Of a stretch of 64,000 nt of DNA, positions 53,245 through 64,000 are shown in pieces. This DNA is from Pipra filicauda (lineage: Eukaryota; Chordata; Aves; Passeriformes; Pipridae). Under the pieces are notes generated by a model. That model was not told the origin of the DNA. It did not search any database and saw only the letters and a list, made by a program, of their open reading frames with translations. Position numbers and translations under genes: made by a program. Numbering within the stretch: position 1 is the stretch's first letter; each line of letters opens with the position of its first letter. The stretch is from the NCBI RefSeq assembly GCF_003945595.2, contig NW_024104107.1:434001-498000 (forward strand). Direction: 5' to 3'.

Positions 53245-53847
53245 ATCGTTGCTCCCAACGTACTGTGTGGGCTGGCTGATTGGAAAATACAGCAGGCTGG
53301 CTTCTTAGCTGAGCTGTGGCCTTGATTTACTGTAAATGGGCTAATTAACCATAAGGTGCCATGCTGCTTGTATTCATGAGCAAGGAAGCTACATAGGGTT
53401 TAACCTGAGTTGCTTACAGTTTTCTGTGTCTGTCCGTTTATTTGTTGTAGTTATATATGAAGAGTGTAAGTAGTAATGTAACAAAACTTGAAATAAAATG
53501 TAGATAAATAGGCAAGACAAGGCTATTTTGTGAACTGCTCAGTTTGTGCTCAGCATTTCTAGATCTTTTTAAAGTATAATAGCTCAGATTTTTGTATTTT
53601 TTTATTAAATAACTGAGAAGAGGTTTGTGATTTGTGCTTACAGTTGTTCTGGAGAGTCTTAATAAAGACTAATTGATGAAGGATCTGTACTTTTTAACCC
53701 TTTCATGCAGAGAGACTTAGGAAGCTCGGTGTGCCAGTACTTTCAAAGAAAGAATAGAGCAACAGTCTGTTATTACTATGATTGAGGTAAATTGGGTTAT
53801 CTTAAGGGAGTAATTATAAACCCCCTATCTTTTGGTATATTGATCCA

Positions 53848-53856
53848 CCCCCCCCC
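53848..53856. repeat. C9 homopolymer
   Basis: Nine consecutive C residues after GATCCA. A G9 run also occurs at 38392-38400. Confidence 0.85.
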
Positions 53857-56078
53857 TAATTTGGATGACAGAAGAAACTTCTCAAGAATTCTGTAGTTGC
53901 TGAACCTCTCTTCTCTATAACTGAGCTATAACTGAGACAAGCACTAGAAATCTTATACTAGCAAAATTTGTACCTCAGTCTATTCAGTAAAAGACAGAAG
54001 TTTGCCCTCCAGCCTTATCATTCTACCATTTTGTACCATCTGTAGCCAATTAAAAAAACAAGGTAAGAAAATATTGTTTGCTTTTTTCTCTACATAAATA
54101 GATGGAAGTGAGCATAATAGCAGCCAAAGGAAACATTCCTCTGTGATTGCAGCAAGGTTTGTCCAAAATAATAGGCCCTGTATTTTGTGAATGTTTGGTT
54201 TGCCTCTGATGTTTAACATTTTAGGCTCTTTAATGTATTTGGGTACATACCAGGCTAAGTGTAAAATTTCAAAATCCATTGGTGGAAGTCTTGTAAGACA
54301 GGACCACCTGCTGTGTTTGCTATGCTTTTTCAATTACTCTGTTATGCAAATTCTTCCATTGCAAGTTGAGGAAGATGGAGGAGGCCACTTGGTTAAAATA
54401 TTACTTGGCATTAAGTGTTTGTGCTGGTCACCATTTTCCTGGTTTGGGAACAAAAAGTTTTATGCAGATGACTTCTAAGTCTCTTAGATCCACAGAATGA
54501 TGGATCCTTCTTTGTATGGATCCAACCAACTTGGGTTGGATTCACAGAAAGCCCAACAAAGGCTGAACTCCTTCTGCTTCCCATGAAGTGATGAGACCGT
54601 GAGACTGGTGTTTTGTGCGTATTTATTCTCAGGTTTTAACGCTATAGTAACTGTTGAGGCATTCTGTGAAGCTGTCTCTGTCACTCTAGTCTTAGCTGGT
54701 TAATGAAAATGGTTAAGAATGATAAATTCTTCAGACTTCAGAAGTGTCTTTGTGTAAGTGTTCTTATAGAAATACTGGGCACTTTGTTATGGGACTTTAA
54801 GTAAACGATGCAGAACCGTATGTTAAACAGTAATAATTTTGGCCAAAAAACATCTGAGTCAGCACAGAAGATGATCTGAAACATTCCTTGGTGTTGAGCA
54901 AGAAACAAGGGATTTTCTTGTACTATACTGGTCAGTATACCTCTAGTTTTACAAACAGCCTTCTGCACCTGTGGAAGAAAATCAGGTTCTTGAATATAAT
55001 CCAAATGATGGCCTTGTCTGTATTTTACAGTGTGTCTGTGACTGTCAACTAAACCAAAAGTGTAGTCAAATGAGATTCTCCAGGATTCATAAGCAAAATT
55101 AGATTTTGTCCTTTGTCCAGTCCTTCTCTGTAGGAGAAGGCCTCTCAGACCTTTGTGAGCACTGGTACAGATGACTCCTCAATGTTTGAGCCATTTAAAG
55201 AGCTTAGTTCCAGCAGCATTTCAAACAAAAGTTGCCTTGAGGAATTGTTCTTCAGGGTAAAGTGATGCTGATGTGGGAGACCTAGAAATCATCCTATGGA
55301 AATTTGTGCATGCCCTCTTACTCACAGCTAATGCTGGGCAAATACTGTCAAGTGATTAAATTTGCCCCTTACAAGATGTAATGAGGAAATTGTGCTTTAA
55401 TACAACTTAAAGTATTAAGATAAATCACAGACAATTTAATGCTGTTTTGGAGGAAACTCAAATGGGTTCTGCCACCTGGATCTGTCACTTATGCAGTAAA
55501 GTCCTGGTAAAAAAAGCACAGATTTTTCTCTCTGGACTGTGCAGGACTGAGCACTTAGTAATGTAAACAAGTACAGTAATGGAAAAGCTGTGGGTAAAGG
55601 GTGTGTAATGTAAGAAGCCCTGTCAATGTTGACTCCTAAGAATATTTTTAAAGATCTTATTTTGTCTAACTCTGAGCTGGGTTCATATAGGAATGTTGTT
55701 TTGAGTAAATCCATCTTGAATCAAGAAAATTAAAGGATCTAAATAAGTGACATCTTCGATTTCCACAAAGAAAGCATCTGTAGCTCTTATTTTTTCACAC
55801 TGAAAATAATACTGGCTGTATAGAATGGATTTTATTTGCAAGATTTTTCTGAAAATACTCTAGTGGCTAATGAAGTTGGTCAATGCTAGGATGGGTGATT
55901 TAGAAGGCATTAGCCTGTACCTTCTTGGTTGTCTTCTCATAATTTTCATCACTGCTTATATTGAAAAATTTATCTGAAAATGGGTAACAAAAAATTTAAG
56001 GTGGTGTTGTCCAGGTTTCCTTGGCAGGAGTGGAGGTGGTAGTCTTTCACAGATATAATTTGGTTTTGTTTTGTGGGT

Positions 56079-56113
56079 TTTTTTTCTTTCTTTCTTTCTT
56101 TTTTTTTTTTCTC
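56079..56113. repeat. (TTTC)n / poly(T) tract
   Basis: T run, four TTTC units, then a further T run and CTCTG. Pyrimidine-only tract on the plus strand. Confidence 0.9.
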
Positions 56114-58971
56114 TGCTTGAGTGCTTTTACTCTTTTAGTTGTAGTCGGTCCATGTCCTTTCTACCCCAGCCCCCAACTCTCAACACTGAAACGGCTCAAG
56201 GTCAAGAATTTGGCTGTTAAAGGAAACTGTTTTGTTTTGCATTAAGATTAATGGGGCTTTAAACTAACTAGGAGAGAAGAATTGTTCTGCTGAAATTGTT
56301 AAACAGTCTACCCTTTTCAGGAGGCAGGGTTTTGTTCTCAGTAGTGCTAGAAATGAGTTTTTAACAGATTGAAAAAGCAGTAATATATTCAGTGCAAGTG
56401 CATAATTCCATTTTTAAATGAAAGGTGAGATTGAATATGTATAAAAGTGGCAATCACAGTTGAAACTTAAGCAAACTGTAGTCCATAATATTGCTCTGTA
56501 GGAGATAATTCAGTTAGAAATAACCTAAAATTATACTCTTTTGCCTTTGTCCATGTGTATGCTCTTCTTGATTGCTCTAACAATGAGACACACTGACGAT
56601 GGTTCACATTTCAAGTGATTTGATGGAAACATGGAGAGAGAATGCAAGGAAGGACCTCTGAGCCTTCCTTGTTGTCTGTTCAAAAGACATAATGGTTCCC
56701 ACCTTTTGCTCTAAATGTCTTCAGGAATCCTTTTGGGAGCAATATGGCAGCTGCTTAAGTAATTTTGGAACAGAAAAATCTCAAAGTAAAAATCAAGCAG
56801 AGGTGCTTTGTCACAGCATATTTTTCATACATGTTAACTTCTGATTTTTTTTCCCCCATTCCCTCAGAGACACACCTTGCTGGGTGTTCCGTCTGGCTTG
56901 TACAAGCATTGTGAAGTATGACCAGCAGCATGGCTCATGCCCTCTCTGTTTAATTTTATGTATAGTGTACAATACTGGGAGTAAAATACGGTATCGCCAG
57001 TCCGTTCTGGCTCAGCCCGGTATAACTTTGACTACAACAGGCAATAACTTGCTATTCTGTCTTATGAGTAGGAGGAGTTCACTGCACATGTGCTGACCAC
57101 AGAAGCCTATGCTGTCATTTTTCACCGAGAGGGTATGCAGTCCAGAGATGAAATGTTAATGTTTCAGCCATATAATTCCAAATTCTTGAGGCCTTTTTTA
57201 GCCCGCTCACTTGCATTTATTACCGGCTAAAGTATTATCATCCTCTGCTGTGCAGTACTTTAGAAGTATAGTTACCTATTTTCATTTTCTCCCTGTAAGA
57301 CAGGTGATGACTTTAGGGGATATAAGACAAAGACTAACATTTGGGGCATTCTCCTGCAGCTGAAGTTTCCTAAAGAAAATAAATCAGATCTGAATTTATA
57401 CGGGAATGTTTGCCTTGCATTCCACACACTGAGTCAATTTATCTCAGAGGCTCTCTTTTTTCCTCCTTCCCACCCTCTTTAAAGTCTTGGTGACTGGGAA
57501 AAAAAGTAGGGGTCTATGGTAGATTGTAGAAAGAGATTTTTGTAGCCACTGGTGCCAGGAATCATTAAGGAATGCTTAAGTAGTGCCTCTTGTGACAGCA
57601 TCCAGTCTATTGGAAAAGCATCGTGTGCCATCTGGCTTTGATTTTGACTTAATTAAATGCATGCAGCTGTTTTTAACAACTAGTCTAAGATTCAGCTGTC
57701 TTGACATTTTGTAAAGAACTGGAGTTCAGATTTTGTTGGGGAAGCTGCAATAGTCACCTGATTTATGTTGTTCAGTTCCCTTTAAGTGTGGTCTGTGCAG
57801 TTTGCTGATATTTGAGTGACAATTTTGTTTAAATAAACTCTTAAGACTTGCTGACTTCTGGAAGGCTAATTCAGTAGGGCTTTTCCACTACAGATTCTGG
57901 CATTTTTCTTAGAACTGCAGTTACTGTGGAATTTTTTTTAATAGCTAAAGGATATTCTTAAGTTCAGCCAAGTCATTTGTCTGGGAAAGAGGCAAGCTTC
58001 TTTGTAAAAGTTTGGTTACTCCAAAAGTTTGGCTTTGAGTGGGGAGGCAGGAAGGGGAAAGATGAGGGGAAGGAGGAGAATGCTTCTTTTACTGTTAGCC
58101 AGAGTCATTCTTAATGCACAGAATAGCAAGGAGCTACTTTTCTTGGGCTAACCAAACACATGAGAGAGTATCCTTTTTAGTTATCTATTGTTTCATGTAG
58201 CATCTTTAACAGAAGTTTACCTATGTGGTTTAAGGATGTTGAAAAAATATCTGCAAAGTTCTACCCATGCAGTTGTAGCTAAAAAGCATACTTCTGGTGT
58301 TCTGAGTGCTAGATATCTTGATTTTTGAGGTTTTATCACTTTCATTTTTAAAGTTTTAAAAAAAAACAAACCCAAGAGAAAACATGCACAGAAATAGTGT
58401 TTTTATTTAGCATCTAGGTGAGATGAACAAAGACTCGTTCAAATTGCCCTTTTTACTCTTGCATCAAATTTTATCAAGTTGAATAGTGATGATGGTCAAG
58501 TATTAATTTAAAATAAGTCTTCTACCATATTTCTAATACTTCCAAATGGTCAATTTTCATTTTCAATCTTTTGTCAAGAATTACCCCATTTTTCCCATTT
58601 TTTTTTTTACACTGGAAAGGTTGTATTCTTGGAAGGCCCTTGCAGAAGAGGGTGTAGTTTTGTAATTACATGTGCAGGATGATCTGACCCTCTTCTAGTT
58701 CTATATTGCAAGAAATGTTTTTGTTTCTTAATCTTTCTAGGTCTCTTATTTTTAGCAAGTTTTCCTTGGCCCATTGCCACACATTGTATGAATGGAATTC
58801 TACAGCTCTCATTACGAACATCAGTTTGCTTAGACCTCTTTAGCTGATTCAGTAAGTACAATATCCAGATCCCTCCTGCTGTGTCTTAACAGCTGTGCTG
58901 CAGGCTTGGGTTAGACACTCATTCCCCCTGCCCTGCCCCCTCTCCGCCCTCCCCCAACCTCCTAACCTACA

Positions 58972-58999
58972 ATATAATAGGCACTCGAGCCTATTATAT
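58972..58999. repeat. Perfect 11-bp inverted repeat, 6-nt loop
   Basis: ATATAATAGGC, loop ACTCGA, GCCTATTATAT. The GC-capped end beside the loop makes it more stable than the other AT hairpins in the window. It follows a C-rich pyrimidine tract at 58.92-58.96 kb. Confidence 0.7.
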
Positions 59000-61900
59000 A
59001 TATTTGGCCTGTTTGTTGAAGAGAGAAGCTTTAGGAGCTGCTTAGGGTGCCCTCCCATCTCTGTTTCCCTTTACCCCTTCATATTTGAAATCAGGATTTA
59101 TGAAAAAATTGCTATTTTTCTATCACCTTGGTGATAAGTCCACTATCTGTAGAAGAGAAATGCCATGAAGAGATAGCTGTCAAACTGCCTCATGCAATGC
59201 TGCTAAACATGTGTTAAACCTGGCCTTGAGAACCCTGTTCCCAAGGGTGAGGGACTGCTGGACTTCTACTTTCATACATGTTGAATTTTTGGCCTCTGCT
59301 TTCAGGCTGCTGAAAAAGGTTGCAAATAACATTTCTTGCAAAGGAGGCACTTATTAGTGATAACCAAGAACATCTTCCTTCTAATGTTAATCTGATTATG
59401 TAGAACTAATTGACTCAAAGCAGTTGAGAATCAAGGAGCTTTAATTTCTTATTGTCCACCTGTACATGTAAGCATCAGGTTAAGAAGAGACTATGTTATT
59501 TTGAAAAGCTTGAATAATTTGGAATTAATTTCTTAAAATCACATGCTAGAATGCATTGCATGTGCATTATTATTATTTTTTTTTATTTACTGCTACGTTA
59601 AATACTTGAATTGAGAAGGCCTCCAAACTTTCTTGTTGATTATGAATTGAGTATCAGAACATGTGAGTCTCTCCCTGGTGGGAATGCATTTAGATTGTTT
59701 TGTTTGTGGGCATCCCAAGTTGTTTTAGTGGGAATGGTGCACAGTGTCTCTGGGTTTGAGGGTGGCACCATTACAGCGGTAGATGTGGTCTTATATAATT
59801 TTAAGAAAGTGTTCATCTACATTGCTCTGGTTTTGGAGACAATTTTGAGGTGTTGTAATATATGCAAATAATGCTGACAGATTTACTTACCATAAAACAG
59901 GTGAGCAAGGCAGAGGAAGCTGGGATGTTGGAAATAAATCTCCTCCAGGAAAGCTATCTGGTTGTTCTGCCTGTTTCCTTTCTGCTCACATATTTATTTG
60001 TTTGGAGGACACTATAGGACAGGAACTTGAGCCAGAATTAGGTTGGGATAAGAGAAAAGGAAATGATTCAAGCTAGCAACTCTTACTCACTTGGATTGGC
60101 TACAAGTTCCTTTGGCTCCTCCTGTGAAGTGGTGTTGTGGGGCACCGCTTGAAGAGCCCTAAGGGACTGCAAACTAGAGAAATGCCTGAAAGTGTAGCCA
60201 GGTTATGCCATAAATCCCTGATCCGAGGGCAGGAGTATGTGCATCCGTGCTTTGGAGCCCTTTCACAGGTGATGGGGTAGCAGAGGAAGTTTTCGAGTTG
60301 ACTGTACTGAAGATTTGAACCTCTTGATTAGTGGCTCAGCTATAGAGCAAGTCAAGAAGGGTGTAAAACAGCTGAAACCACTACTGCTTTGAGTGAGACT
60401 CCTTCTCTACACTTCTATTTGCTCTTGTATGAAAGGGAGGGAGCATATCTTCTCAAACCTATTACTGGGTTGATTTGTGTTTCTCGACCTGCAGCTTTAA
60501 ATTCAGTTTCATGCTTATTCTAAGGTTTAACAAAAATGTTTCTTTGTTTTGTACTTGGGTTGTAGTAGATGCTTCCTATAGAGGATTGAATCAGTGCTTA
60601 GTGTTCTGATGAATCACAGTACACTTTCTTGTGTACTTGGGTTCTCAGTTCTGTGGATAGAGAAACAGTCTCCTTGAACTATGTTGTAGTGCATAGTAGA
60701 GAGGTCTCGGTGCTTGATGAAGGCTCTAAGAGACCATGGTGTAAGCTTTTCATTGTTTGTACAATTAACTGTGGGTCTGCATTTCTTAATCCTTGGGGGA
60801 ACTGACTTTTGAACCCGAAGATACTTCTACTGTTTCAGTTTACTACACTTAATGTGTTTACAAGTGCATTTATGTGGGTGCATATAGTTTGAAATGATGG
60901 AGAAGGGCCCCTGAGGTGAAGATTTACCTTTATGTGAATATCTTAATCACCCCTTTAGATTTCTAACTGTGAAATAAACAATTGCTTAGAGAAGGGAGTT
61001 CTGGCCAAATAAACAAAGAATAGAACAACATGAGGTCTCAAAGTCCAAGAGCCTGACCCCTGCAAAAACTAAGGAAGCAAAGAGCGATGTAGCTGACTTT
61101 TCTAGGATTATTGATCTGTTTTTATCCAATGTGATTTGTCATATGAGAATTTGAAAGGCTTTATACTGACTACAATTTAAATTTTATTTAGCGCATCAGA
61201 ACTGTATCTTCTATTACAACAACTGTACATTGCACTAAGAAAAATGTTACCATCGTTTGTGTGGCACAATTTACCTGGTTGTGATTTTTGAAAGTGCTGT
61301 TTGGAAGACACAGGACACTTGCTGAAAACTGGAAATTAAGCTTAATGGAGGTTGAAAACAGGAAAGAGAAAAACCTTTTCCTCTCTCTTTACTACCTTTT
61401 CACTTGACTGCTGGAAAAGAGAGTGAACAGTAAGGAAAGGTTTTTTTAACAAGTTCTCAAATACTTTTTATTTTGAAAGAATGCTTGCTTTGATGTATAT
61501 TTTTCAAGCTGAATGTTTTGAACAGCTTCAGTTTTATGCTTTCATAGTTGTCGAGAATTTTAAGGACAGTAAGAAAATAGATTTCAAATCATGAGGGTTT
61601 TAATAAACTTTTAATAAGGAGACTATCCTGGTGAGAAGAGTGAGGTTAAAGGAAGCCGGTCTCATTTCTTAGTAAAAGTTTGGTGATTTAGACTTAAGAG
61701 AAGAATGAGTCTTCTGTGCAATGTGGCTAGGCCTTGAATTTTTGGATTTTGTTGATTGAAACTTGCCCTGTGACATGTAGTCAGGATGTGAATGCAGACT
61801 TGTTCTGTGGGCAAAACGGGAAGTGGAGTGAACCATGTACCTCCAGAGTGTAGGTTGTCCTGGGCACACAAGTCCTGGAGGGTTAAGGTGTTCCTTACAG

Positions 61901-64000
61901 CACAGATACCACTCCAGCCCTTGCATCTTTTACTGACTGTAATACAGCTAACTACAACATACAAAATACTTGTTATTTGCAGGACAATGAGCACTGTGGA
62001 AAATACAATTGCCTCTGAAGCCATACAGCCATGTGCATGTTTTGTGGGTAGGGAGCTGGGCTGCAATAAACTCCTTAGGTTGTGTTTCTCAGATGAGAAA
62101 GCAAAATATAATACAGTGACAATAGTTGAGTGTGCGTATAGTATATAGATCCCTTTTAAAATATGGGAGGGCTATGACCTTGCATTCCAGAGGAGATTAA
62201 GTAGAAGGCATCAGTAAAAGCCATCTGTAATCAAATTCTCTGCACAGTTTTTCTTTTAGTGCTTTTGATCTGAGATGAAGTCAGTGAGTGATGTGAAAGT
62301 TGCCTTAGCAGAGCATGAAACTTCCGAACTTCATGCATTTGGCACATGTTCAAATGGCTCTGTGTGGGGTCAGTTGTACTTTAACCTTGAGCTTTAGGCA
62401 TGCTGCTAGAGAGTCCAAGCACTTTTATTTGTCCTCTTCTTTCCTTAGTTAATATATTCTGTCTTAAAAGTGAAAATACTTAACAGAATTGCTTCTTTTT
62501 TTCATTTTTTACACAAGTCAGATGTTAAATGTCATGATCCACATAACTTAACTTTTTTTTTAACCACTTCCAAATTCAAGCTTATATGTTAAACCATTTC
62601 ATTTTGGGAGCTGGCCAAAATTAGCTGAGGAGTTTCTTATCTAGCCTAGTCATTCTGCAAGCATTCCCTTAAACCTCTCCTTTAGTCCAGAGAAATGAAC
62701 TGGTAAAGTCTTGCTGTGTCTCAACTCTGCCTGCCCAGCATCTTGGCAAACTATGAATTTAATAGAAATGTGCTCTTGCATTAAATATTTTGGCAGTGAT
62801 CCTATGTTGGTGTTGCTCAATGCAACAGAGAGCAAGCAAATATATCACAGTATTACTTTCATGTCAGTTAAAGCAATAAATATGTATTATTTCTGGTTAT
62901 TCCATGCTATGGGACATAGCTAAATATGATTATCTGTAGCTGTGTTGTTTATCTGTACTGTGCAATCTGTGCAACTTCCAAAAATAAAAAAAGGTTTTAT
63001 GATTGGTGTCGTGTGGCAGTTTCCCTGAGTCTAAAAGAAAACTTATTAAATGTCAACATGTTTAGACGTTGCCCTAAAGTAATTCCTTAATGCTCTCAAA
63101 TGTTACCAGTGTGTCCATTTGACAGAATGTAGTTCTGTCTCTTTAGCCACAGAACAGCTGCTGAAGAGGAGACCTCACTTGACTTGGTTATTTTGCTTTC
63201 TTTCGTTGCCCCCAGTTGATTACTTGATTTGGATTTTTTTCTGCTTGGCACACTATATAAGTCAAATTGGTGTACAGTCAGATTCATACTTTGCTACATG
63301 TTTTCTCATGCCATACTAAAAAAAGTTAGCTTTTTTTTCCCCACCTGCAAAGCTCTTTAAAATGCAGGCAGGCAGATTGTGAAGACTGGATTCCGTATTT
63401 CGTCTCTTCCATCCATCAGTTTGTTTAGCCTCTGCGATGTGATCATTGGCAAACAATGCACAGCCTAGTACAAACCATAAATTTGTCAACACCATACCAA
63501 CAGAGAATTCCTTGCTCAAATTTTATACAATGTAATTTTTCCCCCAAGACAAGCTGCATATTTGATAAGCTTAGGCAAATCTGTATTTCAACAGTATTGG
63601 CATTGCAGTGCTGTAAATATTTCAATGCAATTTATACTTGGGATACTTAGATAAAAGGTAATATTCAGTACACTGCAGAGTAAAGCTCCAGTATAAAAAG
63701 GTTATGCTTGAAAGCAAAAGGAAGGGCCTTTATTTTAGGGTGAAAGGGCAAAACTGTTACATGTTCATTAGTTTTCTACGCTGTAATTTGCTAATATTGG
63801 AGCCCGAGTGTTTCACAACGGGAATAGCTGGGGTGGGACGGTTGTGAGAGCCTTCAGGGAGGCATGAGACCATGTTTGGGACCTCTTCAGCACCATGTTT
63901 GCACAAGTAGGAGCACAGCTTCTGAGGGCACCCACATGCCCATGGAACCTTAGGGCCACTGGGAGCTGTCTCTCCTGCTGGCTCCCTAGGGCTGGTGGGC

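Larger units (their letters stand above)
32971..64000 (+). other. SHROOM2: SHROOM2 intron 1 (5' 31 kb)
   Basis: It begins with the donor GTGAGC and runs past the window edge. No sequence for the rest of the PDZ domain (human IEEGSKAAAVDKLL onward) was seen, in keeping with the very long first intron of SHROOM2 in other vertebrates. It contains three plus-strand CR1 tails, mono- to tetranucleotide repeats and several perfect inverted repeats, listed separately. Open frames here are short, lack homology and are treated as chance. Confidence 0.85.

Noticed and set aside
61662..62066. Minus-strand open frame of 134 codons with a hydrophobic stretch
   Set aside because: It lies within SHROOM2 intron 1 with no homology I recognise, no splice or promoter signals and an overlapping open frame on the other strand.
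33300..64000. SHROOM2 exon 2 (remainder of the PDZ domain)
   Set aside because: No plus-strand frame resembles the expected PDZ continuation with an acceptor, so the exon should lie beyond the window.

Overview
The window is vertebrate nuclear DNA, most likely from a bird. It is AT-rich with long non-coding stretches, has canonical GT-AG introns and one strong CpG island. It carries several truncated CR1-type LINE 3' ends with the avian CR1 tail (AACCCAAACCATTCTATGATTCTAT-like). No bacterial, organellar or viral organisation is visible. Species cannot be fixed from the sequence alone.

Two protein-coding loci are recognisable, arranged head to head. On the minus strand, 7.6-20.3 kb, lies GPR143 (OA1), the melanosomal seven-helix receptor of ocular albinism type 1. 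Eight coding exons could be placed to the base. All sit on canonical splice sites with matching codon phase, and together they read as a continuous receptor closely resembling the human protein. The 3' end is the only uncertain part: the eighth exon either splices on at a GAAG|GTAACA donor or reads through 19 more codons to a stop, with an AATAAA signal about 340 bases further on. On the plus strand, the first coding exon of SHROOM2 (APXL) lies at 32,752-32,970 inside a CpG island (about 31.7-33.4 kb). It encodes the N-terminus and the first half of the PDZ domain. The remaining 31 kb to the window edge is SHROOM2 intron 1.

Layout: 1-7.3 kb, no gene recognised (this flank faces the expected TBL1X 3' end in the conserved vertebrate gene order, but no TBL1X coding sequence was seen); 7.3-20.3 kb, GPR143; 20.3-31.7 kb, divergent intergenic spacer with the GPR143 promoter side at its left edge; 31.7-33.4 kb, SHROOM2 CpG-island promoter and exon 1; 33-64 kb, SHROOM2 intron 1 with three CR1 tails, simple repeats and a few perfect inverted repeats.

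Both genes act in pigment-cell biology. GPR143 controls melanosome number and size, and SHROOM2 has been reported to act in melanosome biogenesis and positioning in retinal pigment epithelium. The most useful sequence observations are a TCATGTGCT M-box-like MITF site 127 bases upstream of the GPR143 start and a strong bias of palindromic CACGTG E-boxes to the GPR143 side of the window. Others are the ambiguous GPR143 C-terminus, an N-terminally longer SHROOM2 with a second in-frame Met in a better initiation context, and a CR1 copy that joins endonuclease-region sequence directly to the 3' end. I found no sign of a wholly new biological system.
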